From Bacteroidales bacterium (lineage in GTDB: Bacteria; Bacteroidota; Bacteroidia; Bacteroidales; UBA1715), in contig JADKDL010000002.1 in NCBI GenBank assembly GCA_016714605.1, forward strand, positions 124,001-188,000: 64,000 bases of DNA. Direction: 5' to 3'. How positions within the stretch are numbered: the first letter of the stretch is position 1; each line of letters opens with the position of its first letter. The notes under the pieces are model-generated. The model did not search any database, was not told where the DNA came from, and was given only the letters and a program-made list of their open reading frames with translations. Shown here one piece after another: positions 8,040-17,608 of this stretch. Made by a program: the position numbers and the translations under genes.

Positions 8040-10426
8040 ATGGGCACACTTATAGCTCGATTTATTTTAAAAAACAGAGTAGCAATACTTATTTTAATGG
8101 GATTGATTACTGCTGTAATGTTTTATTTGCAAAAGGCGTTGGACTTTCATATGAATATGCAAAATTACTTCCCGAAAACGATTCAGCTTTCAAACACTAC
8201 AGAGCTTTTATTAATGAGTTTGGTGAAGATGCAAATGCTGTAATAATAGGTATTGAAGACTCAAACTTTTTTGAATATAAAAAATTCAACGAGTTTAATG
8301 CTCTATGTGATACTTTGCGAGCATTTGAAGAAATAAACAGTGTTGCATCTATTTCTGAAGCTATATATTTGAAAAAGGATTCAGAAAATAAAAAATTCAC
8401 ACCTTTAAAATTCTTCAACTCCGATTTACCCGATCAAAAATCGGCCGATATGATTTCCGACTCGGTAAAACAATTGTCGTTTTACAAAAATGCTTTATAC
8501 AACCCAGAAACCGATGTTTATTTGATTGTACTTACCATTAAACGCGATGTATTAAATACTCCGGAAAGAGAAGAACTGATACAAAGAATAATTGGAAAGG
8601 TAGATGACTTCTCGAATAAACACAACGTAAAAACATACTATTCAGGTCTGCCATATATTAGAACGGCCACTTCTCTTTTGCTCAGAAAAGAAGTGTTATT
8701 GTTTATAATATTTGCTGGTTTGGTTTGTGCATTAATACTCTATCTGTTTTTTAGGTCGTTCAGAGTTATGCTTTTTTCCATGATAATTGTGGGCGTATCT
8801 GTAATTTTCGTAATGGGCTGTATGGGTATTTTGGGTTATCAGATAACGTTATTAACTTCTTTAGTCCCAACACTAATTATAGTTATCTGTGTTCCCAACT
8901 GTGTATTTCTGCTGTACAGATATCAAATGGAATATCGCAATCTAGGGAATAAAAATCTTGCACTCCAACGTGTCATTAGAAAAATAGGAGTAGCTTCATT
9001 TCTTACAAATTTAACTACAGCTTGTGGTTTTGCAACATTTATACTTACTTCTAGCCAAATATTACGTGAGTTTGGATTAACAGCTAGCTTAGGTATTTTA
9101 GGAGTATTCTTTTTTAGTATTATACTTATACCTATAATCTTTAGTTTTGCACAAGCCCCAACTGAAAAACACTTGAAGCACTTAGATAATAAAATAATGA
9201 ACAGAATTATTGATAAAATAATTCATATTGTTCAATATCATAGAAGAGTGGTTTATATCATATCTGGTTTGTTTTTAGTTGCCGGGGTTTATGGAATAAC
9301 GTTAATGAAAAGCACCGGATATGTGGTAGATGATTTGCCGCATGACAATAAAATCATGGTTGATTTGAAATTTTTAGAAAAAAACTTTAATGGAGCACTT
9401 CCATTAGAAATAACTATAGATACAAAAAAACCCAAAGGAGCTCTTAAACTTTCTACTCTTAATAAAGTGCAGCAATTTTATGATTCTTTAGCAACGATTG
9501 ATGAGATATCAAGACCATTATCACTCCTGGATGTTGTAAAATTTGCCAGACAATCTTATTACAACGGCAATGAAAAATACTACAGTATACCAAATGAATT
9601 TGATAAAAACTTTATTTTCAGTTATATTACAAAAGAGACAAGTAAAATTCAATATTCCCTTATTGACAGCACTCATCAAAAAATTAGGATTAGTTGTAAT
9701 GTAAAAGACATAGGAACGGTAAATATGGCACTTCTAGAAAAAAGAGTGCTTGAAGACATTTATGGAATTTTCGACAAATCTCAATATGATATAGTTGTAA
9801 CTGGTTCTAGTATAATATTTTTTAGAGGAACCAACTACCTCAAAGAAAATCTTATGCAAAGCATTCTGTTGGCTGTTTTATTAATCTCTGTGATTATGAT
9901 AATTATGTTCAGATCGTGGAAAATGGTTATAGTATCACTCATTCCTAACCTTCTACCTCAAATCTTAGCAGCATCGCTCATGGGTTACCTTGGAGTACCA
10001 ATAAAACCCTCTACTATACTCGTATTTAGTATAGCTTTTGGTATTTCTGTTGATGATACCATCCATTTCTTATCAAAATACAGACAAGAGTTGCCTCACT
10101 TAGACTGGAATATAAAACTAACCGTTCTCAAATCGCTCAAAGAAACCGGTACAAGTATGATATATACTTCAATAATTTTATTTTCAGGATTTGGAATATT
10201 TATATTCTCAAGTTTTGGAGGCACCATAGCACTAGGAGCATTAGTATCTACAACATTATTAATAGCAATGGTTTCAAACATTATTTTGTTACCGAGTTTA
10301 CTACTCACTTTAGACAAAATTATTACCAGAAAAGAACTTGAAGATCCATATCTGCATGTTTATGACGATGATGAAGAAATAGAATTAGAAGAGAAAATAC
10401 TAGAAGAAAAGAACTCAAAGCACTAA
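8040..10426 (+). CDS. RND-superfamily (MMPL/HAE3-like) exporter, interrupted by a one-base frameshift
   Basis: Reading 8040-8132 and continuing in the frame that opens downstream gives one 795-residue protein once a single A is restored in the A4 run at 8131-8134. The span plus one base is an exact multiple of three. Upstream: N-terminal helix MGTLIARFILKNRVAILIL. Immediately downstream: GVGLSYEYAKLLPENDSAF, the expected start of the first periplasmic loop. Two repeats of a long extracytoplasmic loop plus five to six helices follow; the second membrane block carries FGISVDDTIHFLSKYRQE with the paired Asp seen in proton-driven RND proteins. The family exports lipids or hydrophobic molecules. 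It probably starts an operon with the two following genes (gaps 45 and 54 bp). The break is more likely a sequence error than a true pseudogene. Confidence 0.85.
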
Positions 10427-10471
10427 TCACTCAATATTACAAATAACCCACAAAAATTACCGAACATAACG

Positions 10472-11425
10472 ATGAGAAAAATTTTGATAACAGGGGGAGC
10501 AGGTTTTATAGCCAGCTGTCTTGCAGAGAAATTGATAGAAAATTATGAAAATTATGTAGTTATTATTGACGACCTATCTACCGGAGATGAACATAAATTA
10601 CCTAAAATAAAATCAGACAATTGGAAATTTATTAAATGTAGCTGCAATGATTATAAAGACATTGCATCGGTAATGACATCTTACAAATTTGATTTTGTTT
10701 TTCATTATGCTGCCGTTGTAGGCGTAAATCGCACCCAAAAAAATCCGGTTAAAGTTTTACAAGATATTGATGGAATTAGAAATATCTGTTCTTTATCAAA
10801 AAACACCGGAGTAAAGCGTATTTACTACTCTTCATCAAGCGAAATATACGGAGAACCGGTAGAAATACCGCAACACGCCTACACAACCCCACTTAATTCT
10901 AGGTTGCCTTATGCAATAGTTAAAAATGTAGGAGAAGCATACCTGCGTTCATATAACAAAGAATTTGGTTTAGAATTTACCATTTTTAGATTCTTCAACA
11001 CCTACGGCCCAAAACAAAGTAAAGACTTTGTAATAAGTAAGTTTATAAACAAAGCACTTACAGGAAAAAGCATAGGTGTATATGGCGATGGCCTACAAAC
11101 TAGAACGTTTTGTTTTGTAGAAGATAACATAAGCGCTTGCTTAGCTGCTTTTTATGAAAATAAAATAATAAATGATGTAGTAAATATTGGTGGTGAGAAA
11201 GAAGTTACCATACTTGAGCTTGCTAAAATCATATTGAAACTCACTAACTCAAAATCAAAAATAACACACCTCCCACCTTTGCAAGATGGCGACATGTCTA
11301 GACGATGCCCTGATAATACAATAATGAAAGAAGAGCTTCTTAAAAGAGAGCTTATTTCGTTGGAAGAAGGTCTAAAAATAACGATAGAAAAAGGGTATAA
11401 TCTTGATAATGATGATGATAATTAA
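10472..11425 (+). CDS. NAD-dependent nucleotide-sugar epimerase/dehydratase
   Basis: The 317-residue extended short-chain dehydrogenase has a Rossmann fold starting with GGAGFIASCLAEKL and the acidic IIDDLSTG that selects NAD. YYSSSSEIYGEP carries the catalytic Ser/Thr, YAIVK is the YxxxK pair, and FRFFNTYGP is the substrate loop. This pattern is that of UDP-glucose 4-epimerase or UDP-glucuronate decarboxylase relatives; the exact sugar cannot be assigned. It sits between the RND exporter and polyprenyl synthase genes with short gaps, which suggests a role in a lipid-linked glycan or glycolipid. The C terminus is unusually acidic (NLDNDDDN). Confidence 0.85.
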   Translation: MRKILITGGAGFIASCLAEKLIENYENYVVIIDDLSTGDEHKLPKIKSDNWKFIKCSCNDYKDIASVMTSYKFDFVFHYAAVVGVNRTQKNPVKVLQDIDGIRNICSLSKNTGVKRIYYSSSSEIYGEPVEIPQHAYTTPLNSRLPYAIVKNVGEAYLRSYNKEFGLEFTIFRFFNTYGPKQSKDFVISKFINKALTGKSIGVYGDGLQTRTFCFVEDNISACLAAFYENKIINDVVNIGGEKEVTILELAKIILKLTNSKSKITHLPPLQDGDMSRRCPDNTIMKEELLKRELISLEEGLKITIEKGYNLDNDDDN

Positions 11426-11479
11426 CAACTAAAAACATATATCAATCACTAGTTTTTATTCACTTAATAATTTATAATC

Positions 11480-12472
11480 GTGCCAGCAATTGAAGAGTAT
11501 ATAAAAATAATAAATGAGGAACTAGTAACCCGCATTATTTCTGCACAGAAAACACCAAGAAATTTATATAAACCCATAGAATATGTATTAGAATCGGGTG
11601 GGAAAAGAGTAAGAGCAGTACTGGCGCTTATGGCTTCTAATCTATATACCGATGATATTTCAAAAGTTATAGGCCCTGCCATAGGTGTTGAGATATTTCA
11701 CAACTTCACCCTCATGCACGATGACATAATGGACAATGCTCTTATAAGAAGAGGCAAAGCAACCGTGCATAAGAAATGGGATAATAACACCGCAATACTT
11801 TCGGGCGATGCTATGATGATACTTGCTTGGCAGTATATTGCAGAAACTGAAGAAAAACATCTTAAAAAAGTTATAGACGAATTTAATAAAGTATCTATTG
11901 AAGTTTGCCATGGACAACAGATGGATATGGATTTAGAAAGTGCCTTCTTTGACGACGATATGGTTAGTGTGCCTAACTATCTGGAAATGATTAGACTTAA
12001 AACTTCTGTTCTATTAGCTTCAAGTTTAAAAATAGGTGCAATAATAGGTGGTGCTAATGAAACAGATACTGAAACACTTTACCAAATAGGACTAAACATT
12101 GGCTTAGCATTCCAAATTCAAGATGACTACCTCGACAGTTTTGGCGATATGGCTAGCTTTGGCAAAAAAATTGGCGGCGATATAATTGAAGGCAAAAAAA
12201 CATTCTTGACTACTAAAACAAAAGAACTAGCTGATAGTTTTATTTGGAACGATTTTTTAAATACCATTTCTACAAACTCCATGCATCAAGATTTGAGAAT
12301 ACAAAAAATAAAAGAATTGTATGACAATGTTGGGGCTAAAGCTGAAACAGAAAAAACAATAGACAGTTATATTATCAAAGCTATTGAATTACTGCAAGAG
12401 CTTAAAATTGAACCAGATAAAAAAGAAATATTCCGTTCATTCATTGAATCTTTGCAGTGTAGAAAAAAATAA
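11480..12472 (+). CDS. Polyprenyl diphosphate synthase
   Basis: The 330-residue all-alpha isoprenyl chain elongase carries both aspartate-rich motifs. The first is DDIMD at about residues 81-85, just after HNFTLMH; the second is DDYLD at about 215-219. GGKRVRAVLALMAS near residue 37 and GKKIGGDIIEGKKTFLTTK near 225 are further family signatures. It condenses isopentenyl diphosphate with an allylic diphosphate to make octaprenyl- or longer chains for quinones or carrier lipid; chain length is not readable. The start used is GTG 11480, which gives MPAIEEYIKIINEELV, the normal N terminus. It is last in the apparent operon and is followed by an inverted repeat. Confidence 0.9.
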   Translation: MPAIEEYIKIINEELVTRIISAQKTPRNLYKPIEYVLESGGKRVRAVLALMASNLYTDDISKVIGPAIGVEIFHNFTLMHDDIMDNALIRRGKATVHKKWDNNTAILSGDAMMILAWQYIAETEEKHLKKVIDEFNKVSIEVCHGQQMDMDLESAFFDDDMVSVPNYLEMIRLKTSVLLASSLKIGAIIGGANETDTETLYQIGLNIGLAFQIQDDYLDSFGDMASFGKKIGGDIIEGKKTFLTTKTKELADSFIWNDFLNTISTNSMHQDLRIQKIKELYDNVGAKAETEKTIDSYIIKAIELLQELKIEPDKKEIFRSFIESLQCRKK

Positions 12473-12508
12473 TTTTTTTTTGATATTAACTACCGATCTA
12501 AACACAAA

Positions 12509-12545
12509 TTAAAGTTCTCAAAAAACCACTTTTTCAGAACTTTAA
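12509..12545 (+). terminator. Hairpin after polyprenyl synthase
   Basis: Arms 12509-12518 and 12536-12545 pair perfectly (10 bp), and an inner A5/T5 pairing extends the stem. No T-run follows the stem, so intrinsic termination is only possible, not shown. Confidence 0.4.
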
Positions 12546-12761
12546 TGAAAACAATTATTCTAGTTTGAGATATTAGGCTCTCTAGGGGCATTTCCTTGTT
12601 TTAATATTGGCTCCACTATCTCATAAAAAAAGGAGGAATTGATGCTTGAAATGAAAAAGCCAACTCATATCAGTTTCTCTAAAATTCATGCAATAACCTT
12701 TCAAAAAAATACAATTAAGATATTTTTTTATTTCATTAAGAAAGAAACAAAATAAAAAATA

Positions 12762-12790
12762 TTGCTATTTCATAAAAAATATTAAATTTG
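12762..12790 (+). promoter_or_regulatory. Bacteroidota-type promoter of atpD
   Basis: TTG at 12762-12764 and TAAATTTG at 12783-12790 match the -33 and -7 elements of the primary Bacteroidota sigma factor (TTG and TAnnTTTG) with 18 bases between them. The ATG of atpD is 42 bp downstream. Confidence 0.6.
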
Positions 12791-12832
12791 TATAAAGCCA
12801 AACAATTTATTTAACTTAAAATACCGATTTGT

Positions 12833-14341
12833 ATGTCAAAAAATATTGGTAAGGTATCGCAGGTAATTGGGCCGGTAGTAGATGTTAGTTTCGATTTAGA
12901 AAACAGCTCGCTGCCTAACATACTTGATGCTATGGTAGTTACAAAAGAAAACGGACAAAAAGTAATTCTAGAGTGCCAACAACATATTGGAGAAAACTCC
13001 ATACGTACTGTTGCTATGGAATCTACAGATGGTATGTACCGCGGAATGGAAGTTGTCGATACCGGTTCGCAGATCACTATGCCTGTTGGAGATAAAGTAA
13101 GAGGACGACTGCTAAATGTAGTTGGTGATGCTATTGATGGTATTGGAGAAATCTCTAAAGAAGGTGGATACCAGATACATAATGCGCCTCCTCGATACGA
13201 AGACTTATCAACCGATATTGAAATACTTTTTACAGGTATTAAAGTCATTGACCTCATAGAACCTTATGCAAAAGGTGGTAAAATTGGTCTATTTGGTGGC
13301 GCAGGAGTAGGAAAAACAGTTCTTATTCAAGAACTTATAAATAATATTGCAAAAGCACATTCAGGACTTTCAGTATTTGCCGGTGTAGGTGAACGAACAA
13401 GAGAAGGAAACGATCTACTGAGAGAAATGATTGAGTCGAATATTGTAAAATATGGCGACGAATTCAAAGAGAGTATGGAAAAAGGTGGCTGGGATCTATC
13501 AAAAGTAGATACTAAACAACTTGAAGAGTCTAGCTTAACCATGGTATTCGGACAAATGAACGAGCCTCCTGGTGCTAGAGCGAGAGTTGCCCTTTCAGGA
13601 CTTACTGTAGCTGAGAATTTTAGAGATGGCGACGAAAAATCAGGTGGTAGAAATATTCTTCTCTTTGTTGATAATATATTCAGGTTTACACAAGCAGGTT
13701 CAGAAGTATCTGCATTATTAGGCAGGATGCCATCGGCAGTGGGTTACCAACCTACTTTAGCTTCAGAAATGGGATTCATGCAAGAGCGTATTACTTCTAC
13801 CAAAAGAGGTTCAATCACTTCGGTTCAAGCTATCTACGTTCCCGCAGATGACCTTACCGACCCTGCTCCTGCTACAACATTCTCTCACCTTGATGCAACT
13901 ACAGTATTGAGTCGTAAAATTGTTGAGTTAGGAATATATCCGGCAGTAGATCCGCTAGATTCTACTTCTAGAATCCTATCCCCTTCGGTTGTTGGAGATG
14001 CACATTACAATACAGCTCAGCGAGTAATTCAAATATTACAAAGAAACAAAGAATTACAAGACATTATTGCAATTCTTGGTATGGATGAATTATCGGAAGA
14101 AGATAAATTGGTTGTACATAGAGCTAGACGTGTTCAAAGATTTTTATCACAACCGTTTCATGTTGCTGAACAATTTACCGGCATACCGGGAGCATTCGTG
14201 TCTATCGAAGATACAATCAAAGGCTTTAATATGATATTAGATGGCGAGGTAGATAAATATCCGGAAGCAGCTTTTAACCTTGTAGGTACAATAGAAGAGG
14301 CGATTGCTAAAGGAGAAAAAATGCTTAAAGACATAAAATAA
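12833..14341 (+). CDS. atpD: F1F0 ATP synthase beta subunit
   Basis: This 502-residue protein is the catalytic beta subunit of the F1 sector. It has the N-terminal beta-barrel domain (about 6-80), Walker A GGAGVGKT at about 156-163, the catalytic GERTREGND loop, Walker B ILLFVDNIFRF, and the strongly conserved DDLTDPAPATTFSHLDATTVLSR segment. Length is normal for the phylum. It is followed 4 bp later by atpC and then a terminator, so only beta and epsilon are encoded here. Bacteroidota often keep atpDC together and near the other atp genes; here the neighbours on both sides are unrelated. Confidence 0.98.
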   Translation: MSKNIGKVSQVIGPVVDVSFDLENSSLPNILDAMVVTKENGQKVILECQQHIGENSIRTVAMESTDGMYRGMEVVDTGSQITMPVGDKVRGRLLNVVGDAIDGIGEISKEGGYQIHNAPPRYEDLSTDIEILFTGIKVIDLIEPYAKGGKIGLFGGAGVGKTVLIQELINNIAKAHSGLSVFAGVGERTREGNDLLREMIESNIVKYGDEFKESMEKGGWDLSKVDTKQLEESSLTMVFGQMNEPPGARARVALSGLTVAENFRDGDEKSGGRNILLFVDNIFRFTQAGSEVSALLGRMPSAVGYQPTLASEMGFMQERITSTKRGSITSVQAIYVPADDLTDPAPATTFSHLDATTVLSRKIVELGIYPAVDPLDSTSRILSPSVVGDAHYNTAQRVIQILQRNKELQDIIAILGMDELSEEDKLVVHRARRVQRFLSQPFHVAEQFTGIPGAFVSIEDTIKGFNMILDGEVDKYPEAAFNLVGTIEEAIAKGEKMLKDIK

Positions 14342-14345
14342 AATT

Positions 14346-14582
14346 ATGCAAATAGAAATAATAACCCCCGACAAAAATCTTTTTTCCGGGGAAATTAAAC
14401 AGGCAAACTTTCCAGGCACTTCTGGATCATTTGAGTTACTAAATAACCATGCACCCATAATTTCCACATTGGCAAAGGGAACATTGAAACTCATTGACAA
14501 GGAAGGAAAAATTCTCACTTTTGAAATAAATGGTGGCGTAATTGAGCTACTGGAAAATAAAATAATTGTTTTGGCAGAATAA
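14346..14582 (+). CDS. atpC: F1F0 ATP synthase epsilon subunit, short form
   Basis: The 78-residue protein contains only the N-terminal beta-sandwich of epsilon (MQIEIITPDKNLFSGEI, FPGTSGSFELLNNHAPII, FEINGGVIELLENKIIVLAE). The C-terminal helical hairpin that blocks rotation in E. coli is absent; this short form is usual in Bacteroidota. It starts 4 bp after atpD and ends just before a strong terminator, so it is the last gene of the transcript. Confidence 0.95.
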   Translation: MQIEIITPDKNLFSGEIKQANFPGTSGSFELLNNHAPIISTLAKGTLKLIDKEGKILTFEINGGVIELLENKIIVLAE

Positions 14583-14584
14583 AG

Positions 14585-14627
14585 AAAAGAGCCTACTATA
14601 ATATAAATAGTAGGCTCTTTTTCTTTT
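14585..14627 (+). terminator. Rho-independent terminator after atpDC
   Basis: Arms 14585-14598 and 14608-14621 form a 14-bp perfect stem with a 9-base loop, followed by a T-rich tract (TTCTTTT). Confidence 0.9.
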
Positions 14628-14904
14628 ATGTATGTCAAAACCTTTTATAAACAATTCTAGGTTTATAAAAGGAATTTCTTGAGTCGTTTTTTTATCTTTT
14701 AATTCAATTCATGAATTACTTGGTAACTTTTTGAAAGTAGATATGATTTGCCATCCGAACAAAAATCAAATCAAGCCTCACATGCTTTTCTTGATAAAAT
14801 AATTTTTCTGAAGAATAACAGAGCTGTAGATTTAATACACTAAACAATGTTGCAAATACATTCTCTGAATGAGGAAAATCAACCTTTTATACTCTTTTGA
14901 GATA
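14628..14904. other. Intergenic, no gene seen
   Basis: AT-rich sequence between the atp terminator and the promoter of the hydrolase gene. Only short chance frames occur, and I recognise no RNA gene. Confidence 0.5.
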
Positions 14905-14934
14905 TTGATTTTTACAGTATTATTACTATATTTG
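14905..14934 (+). promoter_or_regulatory. Bacteroidota-type promoter of the secreted hydrolase
   Basis: TTG at 14905-14907 and TATATTTG at 14927-14934 are separated by 19 bases, the preferred Bacteroidota spacing. The start codon is 46 bp downstream. Confidence 0.6.
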
Positions 14935-14980
14935 ACCAAGATAATTTATTAAAAAACAGTAACAAAAAAAGAATTATTTA

Positions 14981-15712
14981 ATGAGACATATATATTTACT
15001 TATCTTTTATCTTTTAATAATTACTACTAAAGGCTATGGTCAAAAGTTAGTGCAGTACCCATCTTCCGACAAACTTGTAATTACAGCAGATTATTATGAA
15101 ACAGAAAAAGAAAGTAATAAATATATGCTACTATTTCATCAAGCAGATTATAGCAGAGGCGAACATAAAGAAAGCGCCCAAAGACTTATAAAACTCGGTT
15201 ATAATTGCTTGGCAGTAGACTTACGAATGGGTAACGAAGTTAACTACGTGCGCAATGAAACAGCCTACGAAGCTAAAAAAAAAGGATTCAAAACAACCTA
15301 TTACGACTCAGAAAAAGATATTACTGCTTCTATTGAATACATAAAATCAATAGACTCTGATGCTGAAATTTTTCTTTTCGGGAGTTCTTATTCAGCATCT
15401 CTTTGCTTGAAAATAGCAAACGAGAGAAAAGATATTAATGCAGTTATTGCATTTAGTCCGGGAGAATATTTTGAAAATATTACTTTAATAAAAGATGATA
15501 TTTCAGGATTGAACATCCCAATGTTTGTAGCTTGCCAACAAACCGAATTCAATTATGTACAAACATTAACCTCGCGGGTAGATCAATCTAAACTCACACT
15601 ATTCAAACCTGAAAGAGGCGATGGCCTTCATGGTTCAAAAACGCTCTGGTGGGAATCGTCAACAAGAAATGAATACTGGTTGGCTCTTTTATTTTTTCTT
15701 AAAGATTTCTAA
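14981..15712 (+). CDS. Exported alpha/beta hydrolase-like protein
   Basis: The 243-residue protein has a signal peptide (about 1-20, ending GYGQ) and an alpha/beta-hydrolase core. The oxyanion region is LLFHQADYSRGEH, the nucleophile elbow is GSSYS at about 134-138 with Ser136, and HGSKTLW near residue 217 offers the catalytic histidine. It resembles small dienelactone-hydrolase or BAAT-like proteins but lacks features that would set the substrate. It has its own promoter and stands alone. Assignment to the fold is firm; an esterase role is inferred. Confidence 0.7.
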   Translation: MRHIYLLIFYLLIITTKGYGQKLVQYPSSDKLVITADYYETEKESNKYMLLFHQADYSRGEHKESAQRLIKLGYNCLAVDLRMGNEVNYVRNETAYEAKKKGFKTTYYDSEKDITASIEYIKSIDSDAEIFLFGSSYSASLCLKIANERKDINAVIAFSPGEYFENITLIKDDISGLNIPMFVACQQTEFNYVQTLTSRVDQSKLTLFKPERGDGLHGSKTLWWESSTRNEYWLALLFFLKDF

Positions 15713-15955
15713 TAATGTTAAATTAACTAAAAAATTATTTTCAAAGCATTTAATAACCACAAAATCAAGTCTTTTACATTACTTTAAAAAATTACATTGT
15801 AAAAATATATACAAAATTTCAATATCTTGTAAAGAGCTAGTAGCCATTCTAACCAAAACCAACAGCATCGCCTTGAGAAATGATATAAAATTTCAACATC
15901 AATATCTTAAAAAATAAAATCTTTTTATAAAAGATAAACGAATACCTCTACAAGG

Positions 15956-16408
15956 ATGATTAACAAACCCAAAATAATAAAACTCAACATAGAACCCGAC
16001 CTAGATTTCAGACTCATTGCCATTGCAACTAGTATGAACGATTATAATCTGAGTTGGAAAATAAACAAAAGTCTAGATATTTCGTTGCAAAGAGATGAAG
16101 AGTTGCTCGTAGAATTGGAAAATAGCAAAGAAAAGAAAGCCTTTTCCCTATACAGATGTTGTGAAAACAGCAACGGATTAAGATATGTATTAGTTGCTAA
16201 TAAATCAGAAAATGGGTTACTATTGAGGGACTTACCAAATATAGATTTTTTTCTTAAAATAAGCGGTGAAATATATGATAATGAAGAAAATGAAATAGTG
16301 TCGGCTATAAAAAACACTGAAGGCATCATGATAGCATATGTACTTACCAAAGAACTACTCCCAAATACACAACATAAAAAATTTTTTACCGTATTCTCTA
16401 CATTTTAA
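15956..16408 (+). CDS. IPExxxVDY-family protein
   Basis: The 150-residue soluble protein has a conserved start (INKPKIIKLNIEPDLDFRLIAI), a central FSLYRC segment and RDLPNIDFFLKISGE. The last matches the signature of the small Bacteroidota family named after IPExxxVDY, here in the variant LPNIDFFLKI. The function of the family is unknown. In relatives it often sits near central-metabolism genes, but here it lies between a hydrolase and a binding lipoprotein, 121 bp from the latter. Confidence 0.65.
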   Translation: MINKPKIIKLNIEPDLDFRLIAIATSMNDYNLSWKINKSLDISLQRDEELLVELENSKEKKAFSLYRCCENSNGLRYVLVANKSENGLLLRDLPNIDFFLKISGEIYDNEENEIVSAIKNTEGIMIAYVLTKELLPNTQHKKFFTVFSTF

Positions 16409-16529
16409 TGATTAAAATTAATAATAATTACATGTATGAGAAACAAAACATTGAAAAGCGTTTGAATTTAAAAAAAAGAAAACTATTTTGCATACCAGTT
16501 AAGAAAAAACTAAAGACGGAATACCCAAT

Positions 16530-17594
16530 ATGAGAAATCTGTTTATAATACCAATAATACTACTTCTTGTAGCGTGCTCTTCTATAAACAAGAACGACAA
16601 AGACAAGAATTCACTCTATGGAGGAACACTCAGAGTAAACGAGAACAAGCAAGTAACAACCTTATTTCCTCCAACGTATAAAGACATTGCATCATCGCAT
16701 GTTATAAGTCAGATACATGCAGGTTTGGTAAAGTTTGACACCAAAACATTGGCAATACTTCCTTCAATAGCTACAGATTGGGAACTAGACAACAGCGGAA
16801 TGGTGTACACATTTCACCTCAACCCTGAAGCATATTTTCATGATAATAACTGTTTTCCAGACGGAAAAGGCAGAAAAATAACTGCTCAAGATTTCAAATA
16901 CACATTTACCTACTTAGCAACTCAAAACGATAAGAATAAAAACTTCTTTGGAACGGTTGATAAGATTAAAGGAGCAAAAGAATATTATAAAGCAAGTGCA
17001 ACAGATTCAGCACTTACTGAAATAGACGGCATAAAAATATTAGACGACTCTACCCTTCAACTTACCTTGGATGAACCATCTCAAAGATTTTTGCAAAACA
17101 TAGCCAATGCAGCAGCATCTGTTCTTGCCAAAGAAGCTGTGGACAAGGGAATAGAACATGTAGGTGCAGGTCCATTCTACATTGATAATTACACTCCTAA
17201 TGCTACTTCAATAGTTCTATTAAAAAACGAAAATTTCTATCTTACAGACAATAATATCAATAAATTACCTTATTTGGATTCAATAAAAATAAGCTTTATC
17301 GGATCTACAAAAACTGAACTCAGAATGTTCGTAGATAATGAGATTGATGCTGTTTTTGGTCTGCCCAACGACTATATTGTAGATTTTTTAAGTGAATATA
17401 TTGAACAATTTGAAGCAAAACCTCCGGTTTACATACTATCAAAGGTTCAAGAAGGAACTATTCAACAAAAAAGAGGACAGTACAACTTATATCACTCATT
17501 TGTAAGAAATTTGCACACTAACTATCTTGACAAAATTGACTTCTCAACGGTCTATCTAAAAGAACCTAGTATAGAAGAAGAACAGTTTAAATAA
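16530..17594 (+). CDS. Short peptide-type ABC substrate-binding lipoprotein
   Basis: The 354-residue protein has a lipobox (LLLVACSS, Cys16) and the first lobe of a family 5 oligopeptide-binding protein. Markers are YGGTLRVNE, HAGLVKFDTKTLAILPSIATDWE, YTFHLNPEAYFHDN and VGAGPFYIDNY. Usual members have about 520-560 residues; the central/C-terminal lobe that closes over the ligand is absent, and the chain goes from VYILSKV directly to a short tail ending in EEEQFK. No permease or ATPase gene is nearby. It is either a shortened orphan receptor or a product of an internal deletion. The frame itself is undisturbed. Confidence 0.7.
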   Translation: MRNLFIIPIILLLVACSSINKNDKDKNSLYGGTLRVNENKQVTTLFPPTYKDIASSHVISQIHAGLVKFDTKTLAILPSIATDWELDNSGMVYTFHLNPEAYFHDNNCFPDGKGRKITAQDFKYTFTYLATQNDKNKNFFGTVDKIKGAKEYYKASATDSALTEIDGIKILDDSTLQLTLDEPSQRFLQNIANAAASVLAKEAVDKGIEHVGAGPFYIDNYTPNATSIVLLKNENFYLTDNNINKLPYLDSIKISFIGSTKTELRMFVDNEIDAVFGLPNDYIVDFLSEYIEQFEAKPPVYILSKVQEGTIQQKRGQYNLYHSFVRNLHTNYLDKIDFSTVYLKEPSIEEEQFK

Positions 17595-17608
17595 CGGTCT
17601 TCACAATT

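Noticed and set aside
8131..8134. Programmed -1 ribosomal frameshifting in the RND gene
   Set aside because: A4 is too short to be a typical slippery heptamer, no stimulating structure is evident, and the same kind of shift recurs in unrelated genes.
12473..12832. tRNA or small RNA gene before atpD
   Set aside because: Only one AT-rich hairpin and a promoter are visible; no cloverleaf could be drawn.
15621..15917. 98-codon plus-strand frame after the hydrolase
   Set aside because: It overlaps the hydrolase in another frame, and its remaining part has Lys/Ile-rich chance composition.
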